From the NCBI GenBank assembly GCA_021775415.1, contig JAJFHV010000016.1, positions 91,639 through 155,638 on the forward strand: a DNA stretch of 64,000 nt, given 5' to 3'. Made by a program: the position numbers and the translations under genes. The notes below the pieces were generated by a model. It searched no databases and had not been told where the DNA came from. It saw only the letters and a program-made list of their open reading frames with translations. This DNA comes from Hyphomicrobiales bacterium (lineage in GTDB: Bacteria > Pseudomonadota > Alphaproteobacteria > Rhizobiales > Rhizobiaceae). Positions 33,457-41,636 of this stretch are shown in pieces. The number at the start of each line of letters is the position of its first letter. Position 1 is the first letter of the stretch.

Positions 33457-34376
33457 TACTTCCGCACGGCAATCAACCCGGCCGCTGCAATCAGCACTAT
33501 GCCGGCTGCAGTAATGGCATCCGGTACTTCGCCAAAGAATAATAGGCCCCATAGGGCCGCGAAGGCCAAATAGGAAAAATCAAATGCAGCAACAGTTGAT
33601 GATGGACCCGACTGATAGGCGATTGCCGCAAATACACTGCCAATGATTATCGAAGTTGCCAACAGAACCATAGCAATCCATTCCCATGAACCCATGGCAG
33701 TCCATTCTCCCAACAGAAAAGTGTTAGCTCCAACTTGGCTTTCCGTTGGGGACCACAATGCAATGAGAAGCGTTGCGATGCTGCCCACCCCTATGAACGT
33801 GACATTTAGAGCAAAAGACAGAACCAACGGACTTTCGCCCCGACATTTTGTCCGCGTCAAAATCATCGAGAATGCAAACAATATGGCGGACACAAGCGGT
33901 AGCAATGCGTGCGCGTTAAAGTCCTCGGCCTGGGGCCGCAGTATCAACAGCACTCCGCCAAATCCCAGCGCCATGGCAAACCAGCCAAGTGCACCAACTT
34001 TTTCCCCCACAAAGATCGCGGCAAATAACGTTATGAACAGCGGCAAGGTGTAGTAGACAGCAGCAGCTACAGAAAGTTCAACTTTCGGCAAGGCCGCATA
34101 GTAGATCACCCACATCAAGGTGAGCATCAGGCTCCTCAACAGGGTCCAGCCAAAATGGAGCGGAATAAACGAGGCGTCTGGTTCTCGCAGCTTGATGATT
34201 GTGATCAACACTGGAACGGTAATTACCGAGCGCATCACAAACAACTGCCAGAGCTGAAAACCGGTGCTGATCAATTTTATAAGCGCATCACCAAGCGACA
34301 GTGCAAACACGGCAAATATGACAGAGAAGACCGCGAGCCGAACGTTATCACCCTCTGCCGGGATACCTTGCTTCAC
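33456..34376 (-). CDS. EamA/DMT-family transporter
   Basis: A 306-residue protein with ten hydrophobic segments in two EamA repeats (about 15-140 and 160-300). The start is GTG at 34376, with AAGG 8 nt upstream. Only general membership of the drug/metabolite transporter superfamily can be claimed; related 10-TMS proteins export amino acids, riboflavin or purines. It is separated from the DUF3750 gene by 102 nt and ends in a strong terminator, so it is a single or last gene of its unit. Confidence 0.88.
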   Translation of the reverse strand: MKQGIPAEGDNVRLAVFSVIFAVFALSLGDALIKLISTGFQLWQLFVMRSVITVPVLITIIKLREPDASFIPLHFGWTLLRSLMLTLMWVIYYAALPKVELSVAAAVYYTLPLFITLFAAIFVGEKVGALGWFAMALGFGGVLLILRPQAEDFNAHALLPLVSAILFAFSMILTRTKCRGESPLVLSFALNVTFIGVGSIATLLIALWSPTESQVGANTFLLGEWTAMGSWEWIAMVLLATSIIIGSVFAAIAYQSGPSSTVAAFDFSYLAFAALWGLLFFGEVPDAITAAGIVLIAAAGLIAVRK

Positions 34377-34478
34377 GTCTTCTACCTTCCCGACTCAGCA
34401 AATCAACGAACAGGTATATTACCAAACGTTGAGGCTTCGGTGCAGCAAAATAATCAGAAGAGGAAAAAGGCTAATTTT

Positions 34479-35288
34479 CTACCGGGCGCGAAATGCATTT
34501 GCGACACTGGAAAACTCCATTCGGCCAAATCCCGGCAGCTTGAGCGCAGGATTCAAAATATCAACGCCTGCGACTAACCCCATGAAATGAATCTCGAATC
34601 CATTCCTCGCACCAATCGCAAATCCGATCAGCCCATCCCAGGTCACAATGAGGTTTCGCCAGTCCGGATCAATTTGAATGCGCCTGTTACCGGAAAGATA
34701 GTCGCGACCCACCGCATTGGAAGGAAGCGCAATCCCCAACTCAGGCACCGCGTTCACTACATGCGCAACAAAGCTGTTTGAATTCGGGCCGGGCCAGATG
34801 CGATACCCTCCCCGCTCGGAATGCGGATAGGATTTAATTGCAGATTCGATATTCGGAATGAGGCCATTTGCCAGATCCCCATGCAATTCAAATATGATCT
34901 CCGGTGCGTTTGAATACCAGCGAGCATCGGCCGCATAGGCATTGCGGCGAACCGGCTCACCCCACCCCAATTTGTCATATCGGCTGTATCGGGTAGCTCC
35001 TGCCTGCTTGGTGACAATCCAGCTGTGCAATGAGAGAGCCCCCTTCATGCCACCGGTTCGCGCAACCATCACGTAAACAGCGGCAGAATTATCCTTGCCC
35101 GGGTCTGGCAGCACGTCCGCACTTTGCCAATTGGCTGTGCGCCAACTTGATGGGCGTTCCTTCAAACTCCACCAGCCAAGCGACAGCCCTGCAGGCAGCA
35201 AAAACAGGATTATAATCAACAGAACCATTTTTTTTAGAACACTCGCCAGATATGAAATCACAATGGAATTCCCGCCAATTGGTTTCAT
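34479..35288 (-). CDS. DUF3750 family protein
   Basis: A 269-residue protein with an N-terminal membrane anchor (about 20-42), then a periplasmic or cytoplasmic domain. LHSWIVTKQAGATRYSRYDKLGWGEPVRR, GGYRIWPGPNSNSF and a conserved NAVGRDYL stretch mark DUF3750. Several conserved His, Trp and Asp residues suggest an enzyme, but the family function is unknown. On its strand it precedes the EamA gene, and its promoter region is divergent from the class II aldolase. Confidence 0.85.
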   Translation of the reverse strand: MKPIGGNSIVISYLASVLKKMVLLIIILFLLPAGLSLGWWSLKERPSSWRTANWQSADVLPDPGKDNSAAVYVMVARTGGMKGALSLHSWIVTKQAGATRYSRYDKLGWGEPVRRNAYAADARWYSNAPEIIFELHGDLANGLIPNIESAIKSYPHSERGGYRIWPGPNSNSFVAHVVNAVPELGIALPSNAVGRDYLSGNRRIQIDPDWRNLIVTWDGLIGFAIGARNGFEIHFMGLVAGVDILNPALKLPGFGRMEFSSVANAFRAR

Positions 35289-35454
35289 AGGCCGCTAAAG
35301 CAGGATTGTGGGGAGAAAATGACACGTTCACTCCGATTGAACAGGGAAAGCAGCCCGCAAAATTGATTGGGGCAAACAGTTTTCCGCTTGTCCGCATCCC
35401 CGCTCTATGACAAATTCCAGTTGATTGCCATCTAGCATGAAAGAGGATTGGTCG

Positions 35455-36228
35455 ATGAGCGTTGAACCCCTACACACGGAAGGCGACAATCTTTCCAACC
35501 TTCCCTTCTATCAAGAGCGCGTTGACCTTGCTGCCGCATTTCGTTGGACTGTGCGCTTCAACATGCACGAGGCGGTTGCCAATCATTTTTCGCTTGCCGT
35601 AAACGATGATGGTTCCCGGTTCCTGATCAACCCTAATCAGCGGCACTTTTCGTTGATCAAGGCGAGTGACCTTCTGTTGCTGGACGCCAATGATCCTTCA
35701 ACACTTGACCGACCGGATGCGCCGGATGAGACCGCATGGGGCCTTCACGGTGCCGTGCATCGCAATTGCCCGCATGCGCGCTGTGTGCTGCACGTACATT
35801 CCGTTCATGCAACCGTGCTCGCAAGTCTTGCCGACAGCACATTGAAACCGATCGACCAAAACAGCGCGATTTTCTTCAACCGCCATGTTGTAGATAATGA
35901 GTACGGAGGCCTTGCCTTTGAGGAAGAGGGCGAACGCTGTTCGCAGCTTCTATCTGATCCCAAAGTCAAGGTGATGGTCATGGGCAATCACGGCGTCATG
36001 ATTATTGGGGATACGGTGGCGGACACTTTCGACCGGCTTTATTATTTTGAGCGCGCTGCCGAGACTTACATCAAGGCACTTTGGACAGGCCAACCTTTGA
36101 GGGTACTATCTGACGAAGTTGCGGAAAAAACCGCCAGCGAAATCGAGCGGTATGGAAATTCAGATGGGCGCCATTTATCAGACCTGAAAGAAATCCTCGA
36201 TCGCGAAGAACCGGATTACAAACACTGA
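35455..36228 (+). CDS. Class II aldolase/adducin domain protein
   Basis: A 257-residue cytoplasmic protein with the AraD/FucA fold. The zinc ligands are visible as H-x-H in CVLHVHSVHATV and a distal His in VMGNHGVMIIG; the N-terminal phosphate-loop equivalent is NHFSLAVND. AGAGGA 7 nt before ATG 35455 decides the start over the upstream TTG and ATG. Members without a known sugar-phosphate role are common in Rhizobiales, and this lacks a kinase or isomerase partner nearby, so a substrate cannot be named. MarR is convergent, 25 nt beyond its stop. Confidence 0.88.
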   Translation: MSVEPLHTEGDNLSNLPFYQERVDLAAAFRWTVRFNMHEAVANHFSLAVNDDGSRFLINPNQRHFSLIKASDLLLLDANDPSTLDRPDAPDETAWGLHGAVHRNCPHARCVLHVHSVHATVLASLADSTLKPIDQNSAIFFNRHVVDNEYGGLAFEEEGERCSQLLSDPKVKVMVMGNHGVMIIGDTVADTFDRLYYFERAAETYIKALWTGQPLRVLSDEVAEKTASEIERYGNSDGRHLSDLKEILDREEPDYKH

Positions 36229-36253
36229 TCATCATTCTCAATCGTGCGTGAGA

Positions 36254-36700
36254 TCAGGTCCGGTTTTCATCAAGCCAGATGCGAACTTTCTGAAGCATCG
36301 GTATTGCGTTGTCGATCTCATCTCTTCCAACAATCTCGACAAAGGCGCTCATCGCCTTCGCGATTTCGGCCAATGCATCCCGGTGCGCAACGCGTCCCCG
36401 ATCAGTTATCGAAACGATTTTTGAGCGCCCGTCACTTTCATGCGGCTCAATTGCAATGAAGCCCTTGCCGTCAAGTTGCTTCAGCGTGTTGGTCATCGCT
36501 CCCTTCGTCACCTGAAACGCATTGGCGAGCCCTAGTGGCGATTTTGATGGAAGACCACGGCTAAAGTGATTGAGCACCGTAAACTGCGACATGGTCAAAC
36601 CGTGTGGAAGCATACGTTCCACACGGTTTGAAACAAGCTGGTTGATGATTCCGATTTCATTGAAAAACCGGAAATAGGTCTCCGTATCCGGTTCACTCAT
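36254..36700 (-). CDS. MarR-family transcriptional regulator
   Basis: A 148-residue winged-helix regulator from ATG 36700 (AAAGG 9 nt upstream); upstream starts at 36748 and 36784 would overlap the preceding gene. The wHTH has LPHGLTMSQFTVLNHF, LGLANAFQVTKGAMTNTLKQLDGKGFI and the wing HESDGRSKIVSITDRG. It lies 19 nt downstream of the Tat oxidoreductase gene, and a perfect palindrome sits before that gene, so this protein probably represses its own operon. The ligand is unknown; many MarR proteins respond to phenolic or oxidising compounds. Confidence 0.91.
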   Translation of the reverse strand: MSEPDTETYFRFFNEIGIINQLVSNRVERMLPHGLTMSQFTVLNHFSRGLPSKSPLGLANAFQVTKGAMTNTLKQLDGKGFIAIEPHESDGRSKIVSITDRGRVAHRDALAEIAKAMSAFVEIVGRDEIDNAIPMLQKVRIWLDENRT

Positions 36701-36719
36701 TGCAGCGAGCCTTTCATCG

Positions 36720-37883
36720 TCATGCGCCTTTTCGAATTCTGGTTTCATAACCCCAGCGGGGGCTGGGCTCGGGTTTAGCACCATATCCTATAGTTGCCAG
36801 CATTTGCAGCGTTTCACTCTCCGCAACCCCCAACTCATCGCGAGCCGCCAAGTAGTAGGGCGCAACCTCCTCATATTCCTGCAGCGATTGTGACACCGGG
36901 TGCATGGCAATCCCAAGTTCTGTTGCTTTAAAATTAAAACGCACATAATCGCGTCCGGCGGCAATTTGATCCTTACGCGTGTTGCCAGCCGTTTTGACAT
37001 ACACATACCCCATGGCCGACATCATGGAAGGTTTCAAAATCGCAACAGACTGGGAAAACATGGCACTGTTTTGATCAAGCATCCCCTTGGGATCGAGTTG
37101 ACCTAAAAGGCTCAGGCTCTCCAAAAATGCTCCGCCCAGATCAATACCATCCGGATTGGCCTCAATTTCCGCTTTGCCCACACGCATCAGATCCACACTC
37201 TCCTTAGCTGGGAGGTAGGTCCGAATTTCCGTATCGAGCGCTTCCCAGGTCAGTTTTCGCATCCTCTCTATCTGCGCTGCATCCGTGACCATGCCCTGGA
37301 GAGTTTCGTGCTTCGCAGAACCGGTAATTGCCGCAACATCACTTGTCGCGACCGGTCGTGACACATCAAGTTCATCCTTGTTTGATCGCCTCAAGAAAAT
37401 TTGGTCAAACAGGGGATCCGCATTCAAGGCACCATCTTCAACAAATTTGATCCGCGCCACTGGCCGCTTATCAAGCCGCGGGAAATTCTCACCCCCGGGA
37501 AAGGTTTCGATTTCTGTTCGCCATCCGGCAGCATTGGCCGCAATGTCCAGCACTTCAAGAAAACAGCCCAGACCAATCGTGATCTGTCGATCAAAGGGGT
37601 CTGTATGCGGTAGGCGACGATTAAGATCGCAGTAAAGCTCAACCGTATCCGCACCTACCAAGTCCACCAGCCAGGGCTGACGATTGTGCGGATTCGGCGC
37701 AAGAATTGCATGGGAAAGCGCTATGCGGCGCGGATCCTCATTGCTGGAAAGCGCATGGGTCTCTTTCCAGGGTGCAAGGGCACGATGGGGGGTGCGGGTG
37801 GTTAGAAATCCACCTGCTGCAGCGGCCGCGACAATCACGCCACCACCCATGACCTTCAGAATTTTTCTACGATCGGGATTCAT
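36720..37883 (-). CDS. Tat-exported nitroreductase-like (Acg family) FMN-binding oxidoreductase
   Basis: A 387-residue protein. The N-terminus MNPDRRKILKVMGGGVIVAAAAAGGF is a twin-arginine signal (RRKILKV plus hydrophobic core). The mature part has two nitroreductase-like halves: SHAILAPNPHNRQPWLVDLVG near 57 is the classical FMN-site entry, and a second at about 210-380 resembles the Mycobacterium Acg type. Such proteins bind FMN; catalysis is not well defined. GGAG 7 nt upstream supports ATG 37883. It forms an operon with the MarR gene and carries an AT-rich operator in its promoter. Confidence 0.82.
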   Translation of the reverse strand: MNPDRRKILKVMGGGVIVAAAAAGGFLTTRTPHRALAPWKETHALSSNEDPRRIALSHAILAPNPHNRQPWLVDLVGADTVELYCDLNRRLPHTDPFDRQITIGLGCFLEVLDIAANAAGWRTEIETFPGGENFPRLDKRPVARIKFVEDGALNADPLFDQIFLRRSNKDELDVSRPVATSDVAAITGSAKHETLQGMVTDAAQIERMRKLTWEALDTEIRTYLPAKESVDLMRVGKAEIEANPDGIDLGGAFLESLSLLGQLDPKGMLDQNSAMFSQSVAILKPSMMSAMGYVYVKTAGNTRKDQIAAGRDYVRFNFKATELGIAMHPVSQSLQEYEEVAPYYLAARDELGVAESETLQMLATIGYGAKPEPSPRWGYETRIRKGA

Positions 37884-37908
37884 TTTCGGACTCCATTTAG
37901 TTCAACTA

Positions 37909-37924
37909 TAAACTATATAGTTTA
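37909..37924. promoter_or_regulatory. MarR-type palindromic operator
   Basis: TAAACTATATAGTTTA is a perfect 16-bp palindrome centred 33 bp upstream of the oxidoreductase ATG. Extra AACTAT units lie on both sides (37904-37909 and about 37931-37936), giving three half-sites. Size, AT-richness and position are typical of MarR operators. Confidence 0.72.
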
Positions 37925-38174
37925 GCATTAAACTATTATCAAAGGTCATTTTGAAATTTTAATATGCGACATGAATGTGCAATTTTTGGAATGCAGACGA
38001 ACGCATTCAAAGATATGGTGATCTGGAAGGAAATTCACATCAAGATCAAGCGGAGTACACACACTGTCTCACCTGCGTAGACTGACTTATCAGCCCCCTC
38101 CCCGTGAACGTCAGTAGCAGATGCATCATTGAAGTTGGGCTTTCCCCTGCTGACAAAATGATGTGTCGGTGAGT
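37925..38174. other. Intergenic stretch without recognised feature
   Basis: About 250 bases between the MarR operator and the palindromes before the sulfatase gene. No credible coding frame, tRNA or terminator was seen. Confidence 0.5.
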
Positions 38175-38195
38175 TGTCACACCGCAATTGTGACA
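38175..38195. promoter_or_regulatory. Palindrome A upstream of the choline sulfatase gene
   Basis: TGTCACA (38175-38181) and TGTGACA (38189-38195) form a perfect 7-bp dyad with a 7-nt spacer. It lies about 80 bp upstream of the sulfatase ATG. No cognate regulator is adjacent. Confidence 0.5.
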
Positions 38196-38217
38196 CGCAG
38201 CCTTTTTTCGCCGGTAG

Positions 38218-38237
38218 GTTTCCAACATTGTGGAAAC
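38218..38237. promoter_or_regulatory. Palindrome B upstream of the choline sulfatase gene
   Basis: GTTTCCA (38218-38224) and TGGAAAC (38231-38237) form a perfect 7-bp dyad with a 6-nt spacer, 40 bp before the ATG, a position where a repressor would block transcription. Confidence 0.5.
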
Positions 38238-38277
38238 TACCCGGCTACAATGACACTCTGGCAGAGGGCCAATTACA

Positions 38278-39798
38278 ATGTCCAAAAAACCCAATATTTT
38301 GATCTTCATGGTCGATCAACTGAATGGAACACTGTTTCCCGATGGTGGTCCGGCAAAATTCCTGCATGCACCAAATTTGAAAAAACTGGCGAAACGCGCA
38401 ACCCGGTTTGCCAAAAATTACACTGCCAGTCCTCTGTGCGCACCAGGTCGGGCATCGTTCATGTCGGGCCAATTGCCTTCACGTACCGGTGTGTATGACA
38501 ATGCTGCAGAATTCCCCTCTACAGTTCCAACCTATGCGCACCATCTGCGCAGCGCCGGTTACCACACCTGCCTTTCGGGCAAGATGCATTTTGTTGGCGC
38601 TGACCAGTTGCATGGTTTTGAAGAGCGGTTGACGACGGATATATATCCGGCTGACTTTGGCTGGACGCCGGACTATCGCAAACCCGGAGAGCGAATTGAA
38701 TGGTGGTACCACACGCTTGCTTCAGTAAACAACGCTGGCATTGCCGAAACCAGCCACCAGCATGAATACGATGATGAGGTCGCGTATTTCGCGACACAAA
38801 AACTTTATCAGCTCTCAAGGCGGCTGGATGATCGTCCCTGGTGCCTGACGGTCAGCTTCACCCATCCACATGATCCCTATGTGGCGCGCCGCAAATACTG
38901 GGATCTATATGAAGACTGCGAGCATCTGGATCCAGAGGTGCCAACGATTCCGTTTGATAAACATGATGCCCACTCCCAACGAATCTTTCTCGCCAACGAT
39001 TACACAAAGTACGACATTAAGAAGGAAGACATTCGCCGTTCAAGACGCGCCTACTTTGCCAACATTTCCTACATCGACGACAAGATTGGTGAAGTCCTGA
39101 CCGCTCTTGAGGGTGGAAGGATGGACGAAGACACCATCATTATGTTCTGTTCCGATCACGGCGACATGATTGGTGAGCGCGGATTATGGTTCAAGATGAG
39201 TTTCTTTGAGGGTTCTTCCCGCACCCCATTGATGATCGCAGCACCGGGCATGAAACCCGGCAGTGTCAAACAACCGGTTTCCAATCTCGACATCAATCCA
39301 ACCCTGTGCGAACTGGCAGGCATCGACCTCACGAGCTTCATGCCATGGACCGACGGCCACAGTCTTGTGCCGATTTCAAACGGAGAGAAACGCCCCGAAC
39401 CGGTGCCAATAGAATATGCGGCCGAAGCCTCCTATGCACCTTTGGTCTGTCTCGTTGACGGCCGATACAAGTTCAGCGTCTGCGAAATTGACCCACCTTT
39501 GTTGTTCGATTTGAAGAATGATCCGCATGAACGAACCAATCTTGTTGGGGATCCGGCCCACAAAAAGATAGTCGAACGCATGTCATTGGCGGTGGCAGAA
39601 AGGTGGGATTTACTTCGCTTTGATACAGAGGTCCGTGCCAGTCAGGCTGCCCGCTGGGTCGTCTATGAAGCACTGCGTAATGGGGAATACTATCCGTGGG
39701 ATTTCCAGCCATTGCAAAAGGCATCGGAACGCTACATGCGCAACCACATGGACTTGAATGTGCTGGAAGAAGAAAACCGCTACCCGCGCGGCGAGTAG
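38278..39798 (+). CDS. betC: Choline-sulfatase (BetC-like sulfatase)
   Basis: A 506-residue cytoplasmic sulfatase. The formylglycine motif is SPLCAPGRASFMSG (C-x-P-x-R, about 59-72); metal ligands include Asp in LIFMVDQLNG and the FCSDHGDMIG segment (about 288). The C-terminal tail with WDFQPLQKASERYMRNHMDLNVLE is characteristic of choline-sulfatases, and length matches Sinorhizobium BetC (about 512). It hydrolyses choline-O-sulfate to choline and sulfate, supplying sulfur, carbon, nitrogen and a glycine-betaine precursor. The usual partners betA, betB and betI are not in this window. GAGGG lies 9 nt before the ATG. Confidence 0.88.
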   Translation: MSKKPNILIFMVDQLNGTLFPDGGPAKFLHAPNLKKLAKRATRFAKNYTASPLCAPGRASFMSGQLPSRTGVYDNAAEFPSTVPTYAHHLRSAGYHTCLSGKMHFVGADQLHGFEERLTTDIYPADFGWTPDYRKPGERIEWWYHTLASVNNAGIAETSHQHEYDDEVAYFATQKLYQLSRRLDDRPWCLTVSFTHPHDPYVARRKYWDLYEDCEHLDPEVPTIPFDKHDAHSQRIFLANDYTKYDIKKEDIRRSRRAYFANISYIDDKIGEVLTALEGGRMDEDTIIMFCSDHGDMIGERGLWFKMSFFEGSSRTPLMIAAPGMKPGSVKQPVSNLDINPTLCELAGIDLTSFMPWTDGHSLVPISNGEKRPEPVPIEYAAEASYAPLVCLVDGRYKFSVCEIDPPLLFDLKNDPHERTNLVGDPAHKKIVERMSLAVAERWDLLRFDTEVRASQAARWVVYEALRNGEYYPWDFQPLQKASERYMRNHMDLNVLEEENRYPRGE

Positions 39799-40287
39799 TT
39801 ACTCAATCACCACCCGGTGCGCGATGTCCTTGCCATTTGTTATGGTGATCCACTTGAATCCGGCCATGCGGGCAAGGTCATAAAAACCCAGCCGCTCGAC
39901 TTGTCCGATCTTGGCAAACAAGGGAGAGGTTCGCGCATCGGAAGTCATTGATGCCAACAGCGCTCTCAACCGATACAGAGTGTTGTAGCGCCCCTCCTCC
40001 ACAGCCACGATAATCAGCTTTTCGCTTTCAGCACCTTTGGCGTACATGTGATAGCCAGGTGGATAAGGATACTTCTTTTGCAACTGATCCAATCCCACGA
40101 TGAACGAAATCCTGGAACGTCGACTGACGCCCGGGATGGGAGGCACAGGAGATTTGTATAGTTCTTCGGTTTGGGGCTCAGGATAATTGTATCCCGCATG
40201 CCGGTCACCTGCCAGCGCGGCACCTGCAAACAGTGCGCTGATCAACACAAAGGCAGTAAAAATATTGTAGCATGCTTTTTGAATCAT
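39799..40287 (-). CDS. Conserved secreted protein of unknown function
   Basis: A 162-residue protein with a signal peptide (about 1-26, ending ALAGD). The mature part starts DRHAGYNYPEPQTEELYKSP and has a small alpha/beta domain with PYPPGYHMYAKG, EKLIIVAVEEGRYNTLYRLRALLASM and a closing KWITITNGKDIAHRVVIE. I recall similar alphaproteobacterial proteins labelled as a molybdopterin-guanine-dinucleotide synthesis protein, but nothing here supports nucleotide binding. AGGA 8 nt upstream supports the start. It lies 118 nt downstream of the six-gene membrane operon on the same strand and may or may not belong to it. Confidence 0.78.
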   Translation of the reverse strand: MIQKACYNIFTAFVLISALFAGAALAGDRHAGYNYPEPQTEELYKSPVPPIPGVSRRSRISFIVGLDQLQKKYPYPPGYHMYAKGAESEKLIIVAVEEGRYNTLYRLRALLASMTSDARTSPLFAKIGQVERLGFYDLARMAGFKWITITNGKDIAHRVVIE

Positions 40288-40405
40288 GAATTACTTCCTG
40301 AAAATCGTTGAAAGCGGAGACTGGCACAGATCGGACTATCGCACCATTCACCACAGGTAACTTTATCTCAACTATCAGTGCATGGCTGTTTGAAATTTCA
40401 GATTG

Positions 40406-40633
40406 CTATTCTTCAGATCGCTCAGCTTCCACCCGATCCGCCCTGCAGAACTTTCGGTCCACAAACCACGCTCCTGTTGCAGCGGCGAAAGTGGCAGCAA
40501 GCAGCAACGCGGAAAGCCACCAATGACCGTTAAGCTCCGCTGTTCCGGTCATCAAATCCGAGAAGGATTTTAAACCGGTCAGTATCGCCAGCACATAAAC
40601 AAAAATTGCAGCTGTTCGAATAAACAGGCTCAA
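40406..40633 (-). CDS. Small membrane protein, last gene of the Rieske membrane operon
   Basis: A 75-residue protein with two predicted membrane helices (about 5-25 and 38-58) and a charged C-terminus with one Cys near 64. No family is recognised. The start is TTG 40633, whose TTGA overlaps the TGA of the upstream gene, so translation is probably coupled. Its place as the sixth of six overlapping or nearly overlapping genes is the best argument that it is real. Confidence 0.68.
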   Translation of the reverse strand: MSLFIRTAAIFVYVLAILTGLKSFSDLMTGTAELNGHWWLSALLLAATFAAATGAWFVDRKFCRADRVEAERSEE

Positions 40634-40863
40634 TGGTCTGCGCTCTTGTCACCGGTTAGAAGCGCCCACAGCCGATCCACTACAGGATTTACGAGGCTAA
40701 GCAACAAGAAAATAACAAGAACGGACATCAGAAAACGAAAATCCTGAAGCATCGCGAAGCGAGCGTATTTCGGTACTTCTGTCCACAACCACCAGCATGC
40801 GGCAATCGCCAACGCTGTCAGGACAACTGACACGACCAAACGAAATATCGATGCTCCGTTCAT
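40630..40863 (-). CDS. Small membrane protein in the Rieske membrane operon
   Basis: A 77-residue protein with two membrane helices (about 7-27 and 44-65) separated by a short aromatic stretch with EVPKYARFAMLQDFRF. No family is recognised. The ATG overlaps the stop of the 258-residue gene by four bases (ATGA). It probably helps anchor or assemble the complex. Confidence 0.75.
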   Translation of the reverse strand: MNGASIFRLVVSVVLTALAIAACWWLWTEVPKYARFAMLQDFRFLMSVLVIFLLLSLVNPVVDRLWALLTGDKSADH

Positions 40864-41636
40864 CGCAATTTCCTTACCGTATCAATATCCATCTTTAAGA
40901 CATTGAGATTATCGAGGCGTTCGACCTCACCCTCCACCTCAATCATGAGGGCGGTCAGATCGTAAATGCGCTCATCCAGCACATTACCATTCTTGTCTGC
41001 CAGCAGAAAAAACGTACTGCCAGCAACCGGCCCGGTGCTGACAAACACCGGCGGAATACCGCCAATCATGCAGAAATTCGCGCACGCCTTGTGTGCAAGC
41101 CCTCTTCCCGGCCGCATCGCACCGGCGTTGCACTTGCCGTCACAAATTTCACCTGTAAGCCGCCATTTGCCAAGTTGTTTGCGGGGCGCAGGCGTATAGG
41201 CAGCAACTTCATCTGAAGCCACAAGCCTCATCTTGCCACCAATCTGCAACATCTCTATTTCACCGCGCTTGAGAAGAACGCCCTGCGCGCTGACCGCCTT
41301 GCCATCAAGACCGTTCGCTTCTTCAAGAACCCCACGTTTGCCCTGCCCCGACATCATCAAGGTTGTTGCCGGTTCACCGTTCTCACCCGCTGGTAGTCGC
41401 AGCACCGGAAATGGATGCAGTTCCAAAATGCCGGTTGTCTGATAGCGTTGGCTAAACCGGCCCGGACCCGGGTCACCTTGCGAAGCAGACAACATCATCG
41501 CAATTGCCGCAAATCCACTGACAAACAGCGCGAATGTCACCATCAGGAATGGAAACAGCGCTTTGGGTATCTTCTTGCTGAACCCCATATAAAACGGCCG
41601 CGGACGACCCGGTTCCCGATTTGGCGCGATACTCAT
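40860..41636 (-). CDS. Membrane-anchored protein with conserved Cys/His motif, Rieske operon
   Basis: A 258-residue protein with one N-terminal helix (about 28-52) and a soluble domain facing the periplasm. The core motif (about 160-193) reads GEICDGKCNAGAMRPG then GLAHKACANFCMIGGIPP: four Cys and one His in close spacing, which looks able to bind a metal or cofactor, though no cofactor family is recognised. Two beta-rich segments flank it (about 65-140 and 195-255). I have seen the C-x(n)-MxPGxG-x2-H-x2-CA-x2-C-x2-GGIPP pattern in uncharacterised proteins of other proteobacteria. It overlaps both neighbours by ATGA. Confidence 0.8.
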   Translation of the reverse strand: MSIAPNREPGRPRPFYMGFSKKIPKALFPFLMVTFALFVSGFAAIAMMLSASQGDPGPGRFSQRYQTTGILELHPFPVLRLPAGENGEPATTLMMSGQGKRGVLEEANGLDGKAVSAQGVLLKRGEIEMLQIGGKMRLVASDEVAAYTPAPRKQLGKWRLTGEICDGKCNAGAMRPGRGLAHKACANFCMIGGIPPVFVSTGPVAGSTFFLLADKNGNVLDERIYDLTALMIEVEGEVERLDNLNVLKMDIDTVRKLR

